This document shows, one piece after another, positions 8,050 to 16,822 of a DNA stretch of 64,000 nt. Source of the stretch: Allohahella sp002354735 (GTDB lineage: Bacteria; Pseudomonadota; Gammaproteobacteria; Pseudomonadales; Oleiphilaceae); the NCBI RefSeq assembly GCF_047946665.1, contig NZ_CP172312.1, forward strand, positions 4,526,001-4,590,000, given 5' to 3'. The notes beneath the pieces are model-generated. The model had not been told where the DNA came from. It ran no database searches and worked only from the letters and a program-made list of their open reading frames with translations. The position numbers were made by a program, and so were the translations under genes. Position 1 is the first letter of the stretch, and every line of letters starts with the position of its first letter.

Positions 8050-9197
8050 TATGCGTTCTCCGTGAATAAGACCTGTTGCTCACCAGCAGAGAAGTCGAGC
8101 GATAGCTGCCCGACGCCAGTTCTGGCGAAGGTTTTCAATAAAGTGGTGATTGGCGCTGGCAGGGCAATCGAGTCAAGACCCCTCAACTCATGCCATTGAT
8201 AAATGCCGTTGGCCAGTCCCTGAGGGTGTACGGTTCCGGCACCAGCTTCATCCACCGCAAGATACACCGGCGTCATCAGCAGCCGGTAGTGGGTGAAATC
8301 ATGTTGTATCGTGGAGCCGGTATAGCTGTCGAGTCCCGGATGCAATGGCAGCCCCAAAATGCGGGCGAAGGCATCGCCAGCAACTTCGAGCGGCGCATCT
8401 GGCTGTGTTTCAGGTAGCGACCATAACCCGCCCCAGATGCCGGTAGAGGGGCGCTTTTCCAGCAGAACCCGTCGTCGGTCATGGGCCACCAATACGAAGC
8501 GATGGCGGATTGCTCGCACCTGCCGCGGTTTCGGTGCGGGAATGACATTTGTGAGACCCTTTGCACGTGCTATGCAGTCTGCCGCTACAGGACAACGCTC
8601 GCATGCAGGCCTGCGACGGGTGCACAGGGTCGCCCCGATATCCATCATCGCCTGATTGTAGGCTGCGGTGGATGCTGTAGGGGTGAGGCTCGTGGCCAGC
8701 GACCACAAGGATTTCTGCACGCCGCTCTGGCCTGGCCATTCCCGGATGCCTGCACAGCGGCAGAGCACGCGTTTGACATTGCCGTCGAGGATAACTCCGA
8801 AGGAACCCTGACCCAGCGACCGTATGGCGCCAGCGGTCGAGCGACCTATGCCGGGCAACTCCATCAGCGCTTCAAGTGACTCGGGCAGCGCACCTGTAGC
8901 AGATGCGTTCACGATGCCGGCAGCCTTGTGCAGATTTCTGGCCCGGGCATAATAGCCGAGGCCTGCCCAGTAAGGCATGACTTCAGCTTCTGTTGCGGCG
9001 GCCAGGCTGGCGATGTCGGGGAAGCGCTGCATGAAGCGCTCGAAGAAATATTTCACGCGCTCGACCTGGGTCTGTTGCAGCATGATTTCCGAGACCCATA
9101 CGCGGTAGGGTGTCCTCGGATTTTGCCAGGGCAGGTCATGGCGGCCATGTTCAGCTGCCCAGGCGAGTACGGCAGTGGCAAAGTCAGTCAAAGTCAT
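8049..9197 (-). CDS. mutY: A/G-specific adenine DNA glycosylase
   Basis: Removes adenine mispaired with 8-oxoguanine. Motifs include the catalytic Glu region SEIMLQQTQV, the helix-hairpin-helix LPGIGRSTAGAI followed by ILDGNVKR with the catalytic Asp, and the [4Fe-4S] ligand set C-x6-C-x2-C-x5-C in CTRRRPACERCPVAADC. A C-terminal NUDIX-like 8-oxoG recognition domain follows (LLEKRPSTGIWGGLWSLPE). I chose ATG 9197, beginning MTLTDFATAVLAW, because it aligns with family N-termini. A TTG at 9230 would add 11 residues without a ribosome site. It forms an operon with yggX. Confidence 0.95.
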   Translation of the reverse strand: MTLTDFATAVLAWAAEHGRHDLPWQNPRTPYRVWVSEIMLQQTQVERVKYFFERFMQRFPDIASLAAATEAEVMPYWAGLGYYARARNLHKAAGIVNASATGALPESLEALMELPGIGRSTAGAIRSLGQGSFGVILDGNVKRVLCRCAGIREWPGQSGVQKSLWSLATSLTPTASTAAYNQAMMDIGATLCTRRRPACERCPVAADCIARAKGLTNVIPAPKPRQVRAIRHRFVLVAHDRRRVLLEKRPSTGIWGGLWSLPETQPDAPLEVAGDAFARILGLPLHPGLDSYTGSTIQHDFTHYRLLMTPVYLAVDEAGAGTVHPQGLANGIYQWHELRGLDSIALPAPITTLLKTFARTGVGQLSLDFSAGEQQVLFTENA

Positions 9198-9261
9198 ATC
9201 CGGAAAAAAGTGTCGACGAAATAGAAACAATCAAAGCCAATACCTAGCAGAGTAACAGACC

Positions 9262-9756
9262 ATGGCAGTAAGCATCACCACTGAAATTCAAAGGGACTTC
9301 CGCATCGAGGCGCCCCTGGGCAAGGTCTTCGACATACTGGCCGACGTACCCAGCTCGGCTTCATACTTTCCCAAGCTGGAGCAGCTGTCCGATCTCGGCA
9401 ACAATAGCTATCGCTGGGCGCTCAAGCGCATAGGCGTCGACAAACATTCCCTGCAGACCGTATACGCCTGCCGTTATATCAGTGATCGAAGCGCAGGAAC
9501 CGTCCGCTGGGAGCCCCTTGAAGAGCCAGCGACCGGGGACGATAACAGCCTCGTAAGAGGTCAATGGACACTCGAAGAGGAACGTGACGGTGCGGGGAAT
9601 GAGGGTACGCGCTGTCGTTTCAGCAATACCGGTACTATCACATTGCCCCTGCCTGGGATCATGAAGCTTGCGGCCAGCCCGCTGGTGAAACATGAATTCA
9701 ACACGCTCATCGACGACTACATCGAAAATCTTCAGCAGGGCATACCGTCTAGTTGA
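9262..9756 (+). CDS. SRPBCC (START-like) family protein
   Basis: A 164-residue cytoplasmic protein with the SRPBCC/polyketide-cyclase fold pattern: an N-terminal strand with FRIEAPLGKVFDILADVPSSASYFPKLEQL, alternating strands in the centre, and a C-terminal long helix ending in HEFNTLIDDYIENLQ. The family binds hydrophobic ligands in a helix-grip cavity; no catalytic residues can be assigned. It starts 64 nt from mutY on the other strand. The hisB gene follows 52 nt later, so it may share a transcript with the his genes. Confidence 0.75.
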   Translation: MAVSITTEIQRDFRIEAPLGKVFDILADVPSSASYFPKLEQLSDLGNNSYRWALKRIGVDKHSLQTVYACRYISDRSAGTVRWEPLEEPATGDDNSLVRGQWTLEEERDGAGNEGTRCRFSNTGTITLPLPGIMKLAASPLVKHEFNTLIDDYIENLQQGIPSS

Positions 9757-9808
9757 GACAGGCGCCTTCAGGTATACTGCGGCGCATATATACAGCTGGA
9801 ATCGAAGT

Positions 9809-10453
9809 ATGTCCAAGACGCCCATGAACGACAGCAGCGGAGTTTCGACCACCTCCTTTGGCGAAGCCCGCACGGCCGAAGTGATCCGCAACACTAATGA
9901 AACCCAGATCTCCTGTAGCATCAACCTCGATGGCACCGGAAAGGGCGACTTCGACACGGGTGTTCCGTTCCTCGAACACATGCTTGATCAGGTGGCACGA
10001 CATGGCATGATCGATATTCGAATTCATGCCAAAGGCGACCTGCATATCGACGCGCATCATACCGTCGAAGACGTAGGTATCACGCTTGGACAGGCTTTCA
10101 CGAAAGCACTCGGTGACAAGACAGGCATTCGTCGATACGGCCATGCCTACGTGCCGCTCGACGAAGCACTGTCACGGGTGGTGCTGGACTGCTCCGGTAG
10201 GCCAGGGCTCGAGATGGACGTCGAGTTCACTCGTGCGAGTATCGGTCAGTTCGATGTCGATCTGTTCTACGAATTCTTCCAGGGCTTCGTTAACCACGCT
10301 CTGGTATCACTGCATATCGACAATCTCAAGGGTCGTAATGCGCATCATCAGGCCGAAACGATATTCAAGGCCTTCGGCAGGGCGCTGAGAATGGCGATCG
10401 AGCCCGACCTGCGTATGGCGGGTATCATGCCATCCACGAAGGGGTGTCTGTAA
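9809..10453 (+). CDS. hisB: Imidazoleglycerol-phosphate dehydratase
   Basis: Catalyses the sixth step of histidine synthesis (imidazole glycerol phosphate to imidazole acetol phosphate), using two manganese ions. It is the monofunctional form, 214 residues, with no HisB phosphatase domain as in E. coli. Metal-binding motifs are FLEHMLDQ, DAHHTVEDVG and GRNAHHQAE. I chose ATG 9809 (MSKTPMND); another ATG lies five codons later at 9824. The upstream open frame to 9692 overlaps the preceding gene and is not needed. It is the first of four contiguous his genes, hisBHAF. Confidence 0.96.
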   Translation: MSKTPMNDSSGVSTTSFGEARTAEVIRNTNETQISCSINLDGTGKGDFDTGVPFLEHMLDQVARHGMIDIRIHAKGDLHIDAHHTVEDVGITLGQAFTKALGDKTGIRRYGHAYVPLDEALSRVVLDCSGRPGLEMDVEFTRASIGQFDVDLFYEFFQGFVNHALVSLHIDNLKGRNAHHQAETIFKAFGRALRMAIEPDLRMAGIMPSTKGCL

Positions 10454-10457
10454 CACA

Positions 10458-11111
10458 ATGGCAGGTACGATCGGCGTTATCGACTATGGCATGGGCAATC
10501 TTCACAGTGTGGTCAAGGCGCTGCAACGGGTGTCGCCCGACAGCAAGGTCTCTTTGCTCACAGATCCAGAGCAGCTTGACGCAGCGGACCGGATTGTTCT
10601 CCCTGGCGTCGGCGCCATTCGCGACTGTATGGCTGAAATCCGCCATCTTTGCTTCGATGAGGCCATCAGGAACTGGTTGCCGCTCGGCAGGCCCATGCTT
10701 GGCGTTTGCGTTGGCATGCAGGTGTTGCTCGATCATAGTGACGAGAACGGTGGCGTGGAAGGTATGGGGCTGATCCCTGGTCGCCTGCACAAGTTTCCAG
10801 CACGAATGCTCGAAAAGGGACTGAAGATTCCACACATGGGCTGGTCTGCAGTGTCCCAACTGGTGCAGTCAGATGAGATGGCTGCGCATCCACTGTTCGA
10901 AGGCATCGCTGATGGTACCCGATTCTACTTCGTGCACTCCTATTATGCCGATGTGAACGAAACGGAGGCGGTCTGCGCGACGGCCTCCTATGAGGTGGAT
11001 GTCACCGCAGCATTGGCGAGAGATAATATTTTCGCCACCCAGTTCCACCCCGAGAAAAGTCATGACGCCGGTCTGAAGTTGCTGCAGAACTTTTCACGCT
11101 GGTCTTGCTGA
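10458..11111 (+). CDS. hisH: Imidazole glycerol phosphate synthase, glutaminase subunit
   Basis: Class I glutamine amidotransferase that hydrolyses glutamine and channels ammonia to HisF. The nucleophile elbow is GVCVGMQ, with Cys near residue 83. The His/Glu of the triad are in FATQFHPEKS near the C-terminus. At 217 residues it has family length. It starts 4 nt after the hisB stop, so it is clearly in the same operon. Confidence 0.97.
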   Translation: MAGTIGVIDYGMGNLHSVVKALQRVSPDSKVSLLTDPEQLDAADRIVLPGVGAIRDCMAEIRHLCFDEAIRNWLPLGRPMLGVCVGMQVLLDHSDENGGVEGMGLIPGRLHKFPARMLEKGLKIPHMGWSAVSQLVQSDEMAAHPLFEGIADGTRFYFVHSYYADVNETEAVCATASYEVDVTAALARDNIFATQFHPEKSHDAGLKLLQNFSRWSC

Positions 11112-11168
11112 CCAGTCTGCGCCTTATCCAGATCTGCATATCGAATTCATTTATCAGAGGTCACACTC

Positions 11169-11936
11169 ATGTTAGTCATCCCGGCAATCGACCTGAAAGA
11201 TGGTCAATGCGTGCGCCTGCGTCAGGGTCGTATGGACGAATCCACGGTTTTCTCTACCGATCCTCTCAAGGTCGCTGCGCGATGGATCGATGCCGGCGCG
11301 CGCCGCATCCACCTCGTCGATCTGAACGGGGCCTTTGCTGGTGAGCCAGTCAATGGCGGCATCGTGAGGGATATCGTGCAGGAATATCCTGATCTCGAAT
11401 CGCAGATCGGTGGTGGTATTCGTGATCTCAAGACAGTCGAGCACTATCTCAATCTGGGCGTCGACTATGTGATCATTGGTACAATGGCCGTAAAGAACCC
11501 TGATTTCGTTCGTGAAGCCTGCCAGGCCTTTCCCGGCAAGATCATTGTCGGCATCGATGCCAAAGACGGCTGGGTTGCCGTCGAAGGCTGGGCTGAAGTC
11601 AGCAACGTCAGGGCTGAGACATTGGCCAAAGCCTTTGCGGACTCCGGCGTGAATAGCATCATCTACACCGATATCGACCGCGACGGCATGATGCAGGGCG
11701 TGAATGTTGCGGCCACGGAAGCATTGGCTGGTGCCTGTGAACTGCCGATCATTGCTTCAGGCGGCATCACCTCAATGGAAGATATCGTGCGTCTGCAGTC
11801 AGCCTGTCTGCGCGGCACCAAGAGCGGGAAGGGCGGCATCGTGGGCGCGATTTCAGGCCGGGCGATCTATGAAGGTACGCTGGACTTCGCTGAAGCGCAG
11901 GCCTATTGCGACCGTATGCGCGAAGAGCACGGCTGA
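11169..11936 (+). CDS. hisA: ProFAR isomerase
   Basis: TIM-barrel enzyme converting ProFAR to PRFAR in histidine synthesis. The N-terminal PAIDLKDGQCVRLRQG carries the catalytic Asp. GGGIRD and the second-half IYTDIDRDG with ASGGI are the paired phosphate-binding sites of the HisA/HisF superfamily. At 255 residues it has normal length. It follows hisH after 57 nt and precedes hisF by 14 nt. Confidence 0.97.
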   Translation: MLVIPAIDLKDGQCVRLRQGRMDESTVFSTDPLKVAARWIDAGARRIHLVDLNGAFAGEPVNGGIVRDIVQEYPDLESQIGGGIRDLKTVEHYLNLGVDYVIIGTMAVKNPDFVREACQAFPGKIIVGIDAKDGWVAVEGWAEVSNVRAETLAKAFADSGVNSIIYTDIDRDGMMQGVNVAATEALAGACELPIIASGGITSMEDIVRLQSACLRGTKSGKGGIVGAISGRAIYEGTLDFAEAQAYCDRMREEHG

Positions 11937-11950
11937 GAGAGGACGTCCTG

Positions 11951-12724
11951 ATGGGACTCGCAAAGCGTATTATTCCCTGTCTCGATGTCGACAATGGTCG
12001 CGTCGTGAAAGGTGTGAAGTTCGAAGGTATACGTGACGCCGGGGATCCGGTGGAGATTGCACGGCGTTATAACGAGGAAGGTGCTGACGAGATCACTTTC
12101 CTCGACATTACCGCGAGCCATGAAGACCGCGACACGACCTATCACATTGTCGAGCGCATGGCTGGCAGTGTGTTTATCCCGCTAACGGTTGGCGGCGGCG
12201 TACGCAAGCTCATGGATATCCGGAACCTGCTGAATGCCGGTGCGGACAAAGTGAGTATCAATACCGCGGCGGTCTTCAATCCCGAATTCGTATCGGAGGC
12301 GTCCCAGCGCTTTGGCAGCCAGTGTATCGTGGTTGCTATCGACGCGAAGCAGGTCTCCCAACCAGGCGAGACGCCGCGCTGGGAGATTTTCACACATGGC
12401 GGTCGCAAGCCGACCGGTCTGGACGCCATAGAGTGGTCTCGGAAGATGGTGGGGCTGGGTGCGGGTGAAATACTGCTCACCAGTATGGACCGTGACGGTA
12501 CCCGCGATGGCTTCGATCTTGCCCTGACGCGGGCAGTGAGTGAAGCCGTCAGTGTGCCCGTCATTGCTTCGGGTGGTGTGGGCAAACTGCAGCATCTCGC
12601 TGATGGAGTCATCGACGGACGAGCCGATGCCGTATTGGCTGCAAGCATCTTTCACTTTGCCGAGTACAGCATTGACGAAGCCAAGCAGTACATGGCAGAA
12701 CGCGGTATAGAAATGCGTCTGTAA
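11951..12724 (+). CDS. hisF: Imidazole glycerol phosphate synthase, cyclase subunit
   Basis: TIM-barrel cyclase that uses HisH-derived ammonia to produce imidazole glycerol phosphate and AICAR. The hallmark N-terminus AKRIIPCLDVDNGRVVKGVKF has the catalytic Asp, and the second catalytic Asp is in TSMDRDGTRDG. I chose ATG 11951 (MGLAKRIIP), which gives 257 residues and the family N-terminus. The upstream frame to 11906 lies inside hisA. It is the last his gene in this cluster; hisI/hisE and hisGDC are not in the window. Confidence 0.97.
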   Translation: MGLAKRIIPCLDVDNGRVVKGVKFEGIRDAGDPVEIARRYNEEGADEITFLDITASHEDRDTTYHIVERMAGSVFIPLTVGGGVRKLMDIRNLLNAGADKVSINTAAVFNPEFVSEASQRFGSQCIVVAIDAKQVSQPGETPRWEIFTHGGRKPTGLDAIEWSRKMVGLGAGEILLTSMDRDGTRDGFDLALTRAVSEAVSVPVIASGGVGKLQHLADGVIDGRADAVLAASIFHFAEYSIDEAKQYMAERGIEMRL

Positions 12725-12743
12725 TTTTCAGAGGGCAGTGCAG

Positions 12744-13241
12744 ATGGTGGAAGTGGAGACGAGCGGGTTTCCCGGTTGTGCCAGATTGACACTGTCGCCA
12801 AACAACGCGCTTGGCTGGCACAACAATGTCAGGATTATTGCGTGTCTGTCCGTCGTCTCGCTGATGACGGCGCTCTACCTCTTTTCCCTGGGTGCGACCC
12901 TGGTTCTGCTATTCACCGTGGCAGAGCTCTCACTATTCACCTACCTCACGTATAGAATCTGCCGGCGATGTGCGAGCCGGGAAATCATTGAGCTTTCGGA
13001 GAACGCGGTCACGCTCGAGCGTGGATACCGCCGACTCGAATTCCGCTGTTCAATGGAGAGAATGGCTACGCGTATCGAGGTGGAGCGCGATCGCTGGAAG
13101 AACCTGCAGCTGTTTCTGGTCTGCCGTCAGGTGAGGGTGCCCATAGGTGCAGAGCTCAACGAAGCAGACAGAGAACATCTACTCAAACAGCTGCGTGCGC
13201 TGGTTGAGAGCTATCAGAATCGTTTTGCCATCCTGTCGTAG
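12744..13241 (+). CDS. DUF2244 domain membrane protein
   Basis: A 165-residue protein of the DUF2244 family. Two adjacent transmembrane helices lie at residues ~30-75. A soluble C-terminal part contains the family pattern ITLERG/ERD-W-like (LERGYRRLEF, VERDRWKNLQLFLVCRQVRVPIG). Function is unknown. In some bacteria the family lies near cytochrome oxidase genes, but not here. ATG 12744 is preferred over GTG 12738 because the GAGGG ribosome site is only 2-3 nt from the GTG. Its 3' end overlaps the convergent deacetylase-like gene by 28 nt. Confidence 0.8.
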   Translation: MVEVETSGFPGCARLTLSPNNALGWHNNVRIIACLSVVSLMTALYLFSLGATLVLLFTVAELSLFTYLTYRICRRCASREIIELSENAVTLERGYRRLEFRCSMERMATRIEVERDRWKNLQLFLVCRQVRVPIGAELNEADREHLLKQLRALVESYQNRFAILS

Positions 13242-14092
13242 TCGACCTTTGCTGGCTCATTATCTTCAGCGATCTGCATGAGGCCGCTAACGCTTGCGAC
13301 AGTCACACCCGCTTCTCCGAGCAGAGCTAGCTCTTCGCGTAGCACATCAATCGTCTCACGATAAGGATGACCTATGGCGATCGCTGTACCATTCTTTCGC
13401 GCCAGACTGATCAATCGTTTGAACTGAAAGCGAATCTGCTCCCGGTCCACGACGTGGTCGAGAAATACATCCCGCTTCATTGCCGGAATATCATGATCCA
13501 GCGCCGTCTCCAGCGCCACCGTCTGAGCTGTAGTGCGACTGTCGATGAAGTAGAGTGGGGGTATGCGTGCCTCCCGGATGATGGTCATCACGGCTGACAT
13601 CGCGCGGCGATCCTGTGTCAGCTGGCTGCCCATGTGGTTATTGACGCCCGATACGAAGGGAATATTGTCTATCGCGTTCTGCAGCGTCGATTTGATCTGC
13701 AGATCGCTCATGTCGTCGGTCAATGCGCCCTCGCCAAGCGCCATGCTGTAGATATTCTGCATGGGCATGTGCAACATGATTTCCTTGCCCTGCCGGTGCG
13801 CCTCAATGGCGTGGCGGCCGGTCGCGGCACGATATGGCAGGAACGCCAGCGTGAGGGGGGCGTCAAGCGCGATGACATCGAGGCCGTTGCTGTTGTCATG
13901 ACCCATGTCGTCGATGATGATAGCGATCGCGGGCAGCCGAGCCTCGTCATCGCCAGGGGCTTTCATTTCCAGTGCTGGCGGCGTCTTCGCTGCGACGATC
14001 GACGACAAGGCCAGCAACACCAGCCGTGGCGCCCAGAAGCAGCTCAGCCGCGCTGGCAGGCGCCGGTATAGCGATGGCCTTGATAGCTTCAT
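13214..14092 (-). CDS. Divergent polysaccharide deacetylase family protein (YibQ-like)
   Basis: A 292-residue exported protein with an N-terminal hydrophobic segment at ~16-36. The body matches the divergent polysaccharide deacetylase family: AIIIDDMGHD near the start of the domain, LHMPMQ, NNHMGS, FIDSRTT and IAIGHPY. The metal-binding Asp-Asp and His residues typical of NodB-fold enzymes are partly kept (IDDMG, NHMGS). No substrate is established. It starts 7 nt after the ctpA stop and continues the gpmI-envC-ctpA direction, a conserved order in gammaproteobacteria that suggests an envelope role. Confidence 0.87.
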   Translation of the reverse strand: MKLSRPSLYRRLPARLSCFWAPRLVLLALSSIVAAKTPPALEMKAPGDDEARLPAIAIIIDDMGHDNSNGLDVIALDAPLTLAFLPYRAATGRHAIEAHRQGKEIMLHMPMQNIYSMALGEGALTDDMSDLQIKSTLQNAIDNIPFVSGVNNHMGSQLTQDRRAMSAVMTIIREARIPPLYFIDSRTTAQTVALETALDHDIPAMKRDVFLDHVVDREQIRFQFKRLISLARKNGTAIAIGHPYRETIDVLREELALLGEAGVTVASVSGLMQIAEDNEPAKVDYDRMAKRF

Positions 14093-14098
14093 GGACGC

Positions 14099-15490
14099 TT
14101 ACTTGAGAATTGTCAGCCCACGCAGCACGTTAATGCCTTCGCGGAGCTGAAAATCCTTGGAGATCATTTCGCTGGCTGCCTTGACATCCTCCTCGCTCAT
14201 GGCCGAATTCTTGCCCTTCTTGCTGCCGCCGTTTACCAGGTGGCCAGCCAGATCAGCTTCCTTGAAAATCGGTGATGACTGTAGTTCGGTGACCTTGGCT
14301 CTATTCACCAGGATGTCCGGCTCGATGCCCAGTGCCTGTATGGAGCGACCGCTTGGCGTATAGTAACGGGCAGTCGTAAGCTTCAGACCATGGGTATCGT
14401 CCAGCTGGAGCACGGTTTGCACGCTGCCCTTGCCGAAGGTGTCGGTGCCCAGGATGATCGCGCGGCGGTTATCCTGCAGCGCTCCGGCCACAATCTCCGA
14501 AGCAGAGGCCGAGCCCCCATTGATCAGAACCACCACCGGCACGCCTTCCAGAATATCGCCAGGCGTCGCATTGAATCGCAGCTTGGAGCTGCGGATTCGA
14601 CCATCGGTGTAAACGATCAGGCCATCTTCGAGCAGCGCATCTGAAACTTCCACAGCCGCCTGCAACACGCCACCAGGATTGTTCCGCAAGTCGAGAATGA
14701 GCCCCTTGAGCGCTTCCTTTTCTCCCAACGCCTTTTTCAGTCGTTGTACGGCCTTGACGAAGTCGCCACCGGTCTGCGCCTGGAACTGCGTAATCCGGAC
14801 GTAGCCGACGCCACCGCCCAGCAGCATACGCTTGACGCTGTTTACGGAAATTACGGCACGTTCCACTGCTATCTCAAGTGGACCTTCTTCGCCGTCACGA
14901 ATGATGGTGAGCTTTACTTCGGAGCCCGGCGCACCGCGCATGGCATCTACCGCCTGGTCGAGGGTCATGCCTTTGACGCTCTGTTCATCCAGCTTGATGA
15001 TGAGGTCCCCGGCCTCGACGCCCGCTTTCTGCGCTGGCGTGTCGTCGATAGGGGTGATGACCTTGATGAAGCCATCCTCCATGCCAACTTCTATACCGAG
15101 GCCACCAAACTCACCGGTAGTACTCTCCTGCAGGCTTTCGAAAGCACTGGGTTCCAGATAGGCGGAGTGAGGGTCGAGGCCCGAGAGCATACCGCGGATC
15201 GCGCTGTTGATAAGCGTAGCGTCGTCGACTTCTTCGACGTAGGTCTTCTTGATGCGATCAAAGACTTCGGCGAACTTGCGGATATCATCGACCGGCACAG
15301 GGGATGGCGCTGCTCCAACGGTCAATTCGCTATCTGCGGCTGGTGCCTCGGCTGCTGGTACTTCTGCGCCCTCCGATGCCTCTTCGGCGGCATGGGCGAT
15401 CGGCAGAAGGCAAAAGGCAGCCGAGAGAAGCCATGGGTAGACAGTGCGTGAACTGCATCGTGCAGCCATGACCCGTTGAGCGAATAGCAT
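14099..15490 (-). CDS. ctpA: C-terminal processing peptidase, S41 family
   Basis: Periplasmic serine protease that trims proteins from their C-termini; in related bacteria Ctp proteases control peptidoglycan hydrolases. A signal peptide ends near AHAAEE. The PDZ domain follows (GLGIEVGMEDGFIKVI to LTIIRDGEEG). The S41 catalytic core has the Ser in GGSASASEIVAGALQD and the Lys in FGKGSVQTV. I chose ATG 15490, preceded by AGGAAG at good spacing; the frame open to 15556 would place 22 extra residues before the signal peptide. It lies 53 nt after envC. Confidence 0.95.
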   Translation of the reverse strand: MLFAQRVMAARCSSRTVYPWLLSAAFCLLPIAHAAEEASEGAEVPAAEAPAADSELTVGAAPSPVPVDDIRKFAEVFDRIKKTYVEEVDDATLINSAIRGMLSGLDPHSAYLEPSAFESLQESTTGEFGGLGIEVGMEDGFIKVITPIDDTPAQKAGVEAGDLIIKLDEQSVKGMTLDQAVDAMRGAPGSEVKLTIIRDGEEGPLEIAVERAVISVNSVKRMLLGGGVGYVRITQFQAQTGGDFVKAVQRLKKALGEKEALKGLILDLRNNPGGVLQAAVEVSDALLEDGLIVYTDGRIRSSKLRFNATPGDILEGVPVVVLINGGSASASEIVAGALQDNRRAIILGTDTFGKGSVQTVLQLDDTHGLKLTTARYYTPSGRSIQALGIEPDILVNRAKVTELQSSPIFKEADLAGHLVNGGSKKGKNSAMSEEDVKAASEMISKDFQLREGINVLRGLTILK

Positions 15491-15543
15491 AGTAATCTTC
15501 CTGATATAAGGCTGGACGTGTGCTGCGGGTGGGCGTGATGGAA

Positions 15544-16815
15544 TCATCTCAACCACGGCAGCGGATTCTGGGCTTGGCCATCTTTGCGAATTTCAAAGTA
15601 TAGACCTGCTTCGGGCCGCCCACCGCTGCTTCCAGAGCTCGCGACGATGTCGCCACTGCGAACCTGACTGCCGGTTTCGGCATACAGCGCCTGGTTATTG
15701 CCATAGAGCGTCATAAAACCATCCCCGTGGTCAATAATCAACAGAAGGCCAAAGCCTCGAAGCCAATCGGCAAACACGATACGTCCCTGATGGACGGCAT
15801 GGACCGGCGAGCTTGGCGGCAAGGTGATGAAAAGCCCATTGCCTTCGCGAAGTGAGGTGCGAAACGCGGGTAGTTTCCAGGCGCTGCCTCTCGAGCCGGT
15901 TCTAGCGCCGATGCTGGCCAGTGCCGCGTCGTCCAGCGGCCAGCGGAGACTGCCCTTTCGCTTGGCAAAATCCTCAGACTCGTAAGCCATATCGATTCGC
16001 GCCAGTGTCTCATTCATTTCCTTGACGAGAGCACTCAGGGACTTCTGGTCAGCTTTGAGCCGGGCCAGCCGGGACTGCTCACTGCCGACTTCTTTCTTCA
16101 GCGTAGCTACCAGCTTCTCACGACGCTGTTGCTCACGCTGCAGTTCCAGGCGCTCACTGGCGAGCTGGGCCCGCGTAGCCTCCAGCTTCGCTGCGGTGCT
16201 TTCGACAGCCTTCTGGTTTTGACGGAGTGCTTCAAGCTGATCCTTGTAGTCCAGGAGTTTTTCACGTTCAGCACGGGAATAGTAATTCAGATAGGTCAGC
16301 TTTCGCTGAGCAGCGGTGGGATCCTCACTGCCCAGGAGCAGTGCGAGCGCGGGAACCTGACCGGCACGGTGGGCAGCGCGGAGCAGTTCCTCTATACGCG
16401 ATCGACCGTCCTCAAGGCTTGCCTGTATCTGCGCGCCACTAGCCTGCAGAACATCCATTTCAGTGCGCGAATCTCGCAGCCTTGCATCGAGTTCGCGTAG
16501 CGCAACGATCTTGTTGTCTACTGACTTTTCGACAGCTCGCAAGGCCGCTTCATTCGAACTCAGTTTCGACGTGCTGTCTTTCAGTGTGGCCTGGGTGCGC
16601 TGAATGGCAGCCTTGAGCGCCTTGAGCTTTTCGGCATCCCTGGCCTGAATCTGCTTGTTGATGGTTTTGACTTCATCAGCATTGAGTGACGCATTCTGAG
16701 CGGCCAACGCCGGTGAAAAGGGCGTTAGACCGAGAAGGCCGATCACCAGCGCTGAAAAAGCCAGGCGCAGGCGGCCATAAGCGACGCGGCGAAGCCGCGC
16801 CCTGATTTCTGTCAA
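15544..16815 (-). CDS. envC: EnvC-type murein hydrolase activator
   Basis: Periplasmic factor expected to activate N-acetylmuramoyl-L-alanine amidases at the division septum. After a signal peptide (LAFSALVIGLLGL ... ALAA), about 230 residues form long coiled coils rich in Leu/Glu/Arg. A C-terminal LytM (M23) domain begins near SPVHAVHQGRIV. The zinc motif is lost: the usual H-x-H before FEIR is here GLYFEIR. This degeneration is the hallmark of EnvC/NlpD activators. The start is uncertain: TTG 16815 lies just after the gpmI stop, and an open frame continues upstream inside gpmI to 16890. It is co-oriented with gpmI and ctpA. Confidence 0.88.
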   Translation of the reverse strand: MTEIRARLRRVAYGRLRLAFSALVIGLLGLTPFSPALAAQNASLNADEVKTINKQIQARDAEKLKALKAAIQRTQATLKDSTSKLSSNEAALRAVEKSVDNKIVALRELDARLRDSRTEMDVLQASGAQIQASLEDGRSRIEELLRAAHRAGQVPALALLLGSEDPTAAQRKLTYLNYYSRAEREKLLDYKDQLEALRQNQKAVESTAAKLEATRAQLASERLELQREQQRREKLVATLKKEVGSEQSRLARLKADQKSLSALVKEMNETLARIDMAYESEDFAKRKGSLRWPLDDAALASIGARTGSRGSAWKLPAFRTSLREGNGLFITLPPSSPVHAVHQGRIVFADWLRGFGLLLIIDHGDGFMTLYGNNQALYAETGSQVRSGDIVASSGSSGGRPEAGLYFEIRKDGQAQNPLPWLR

Positions 16816-16822
16816 TCGCGGT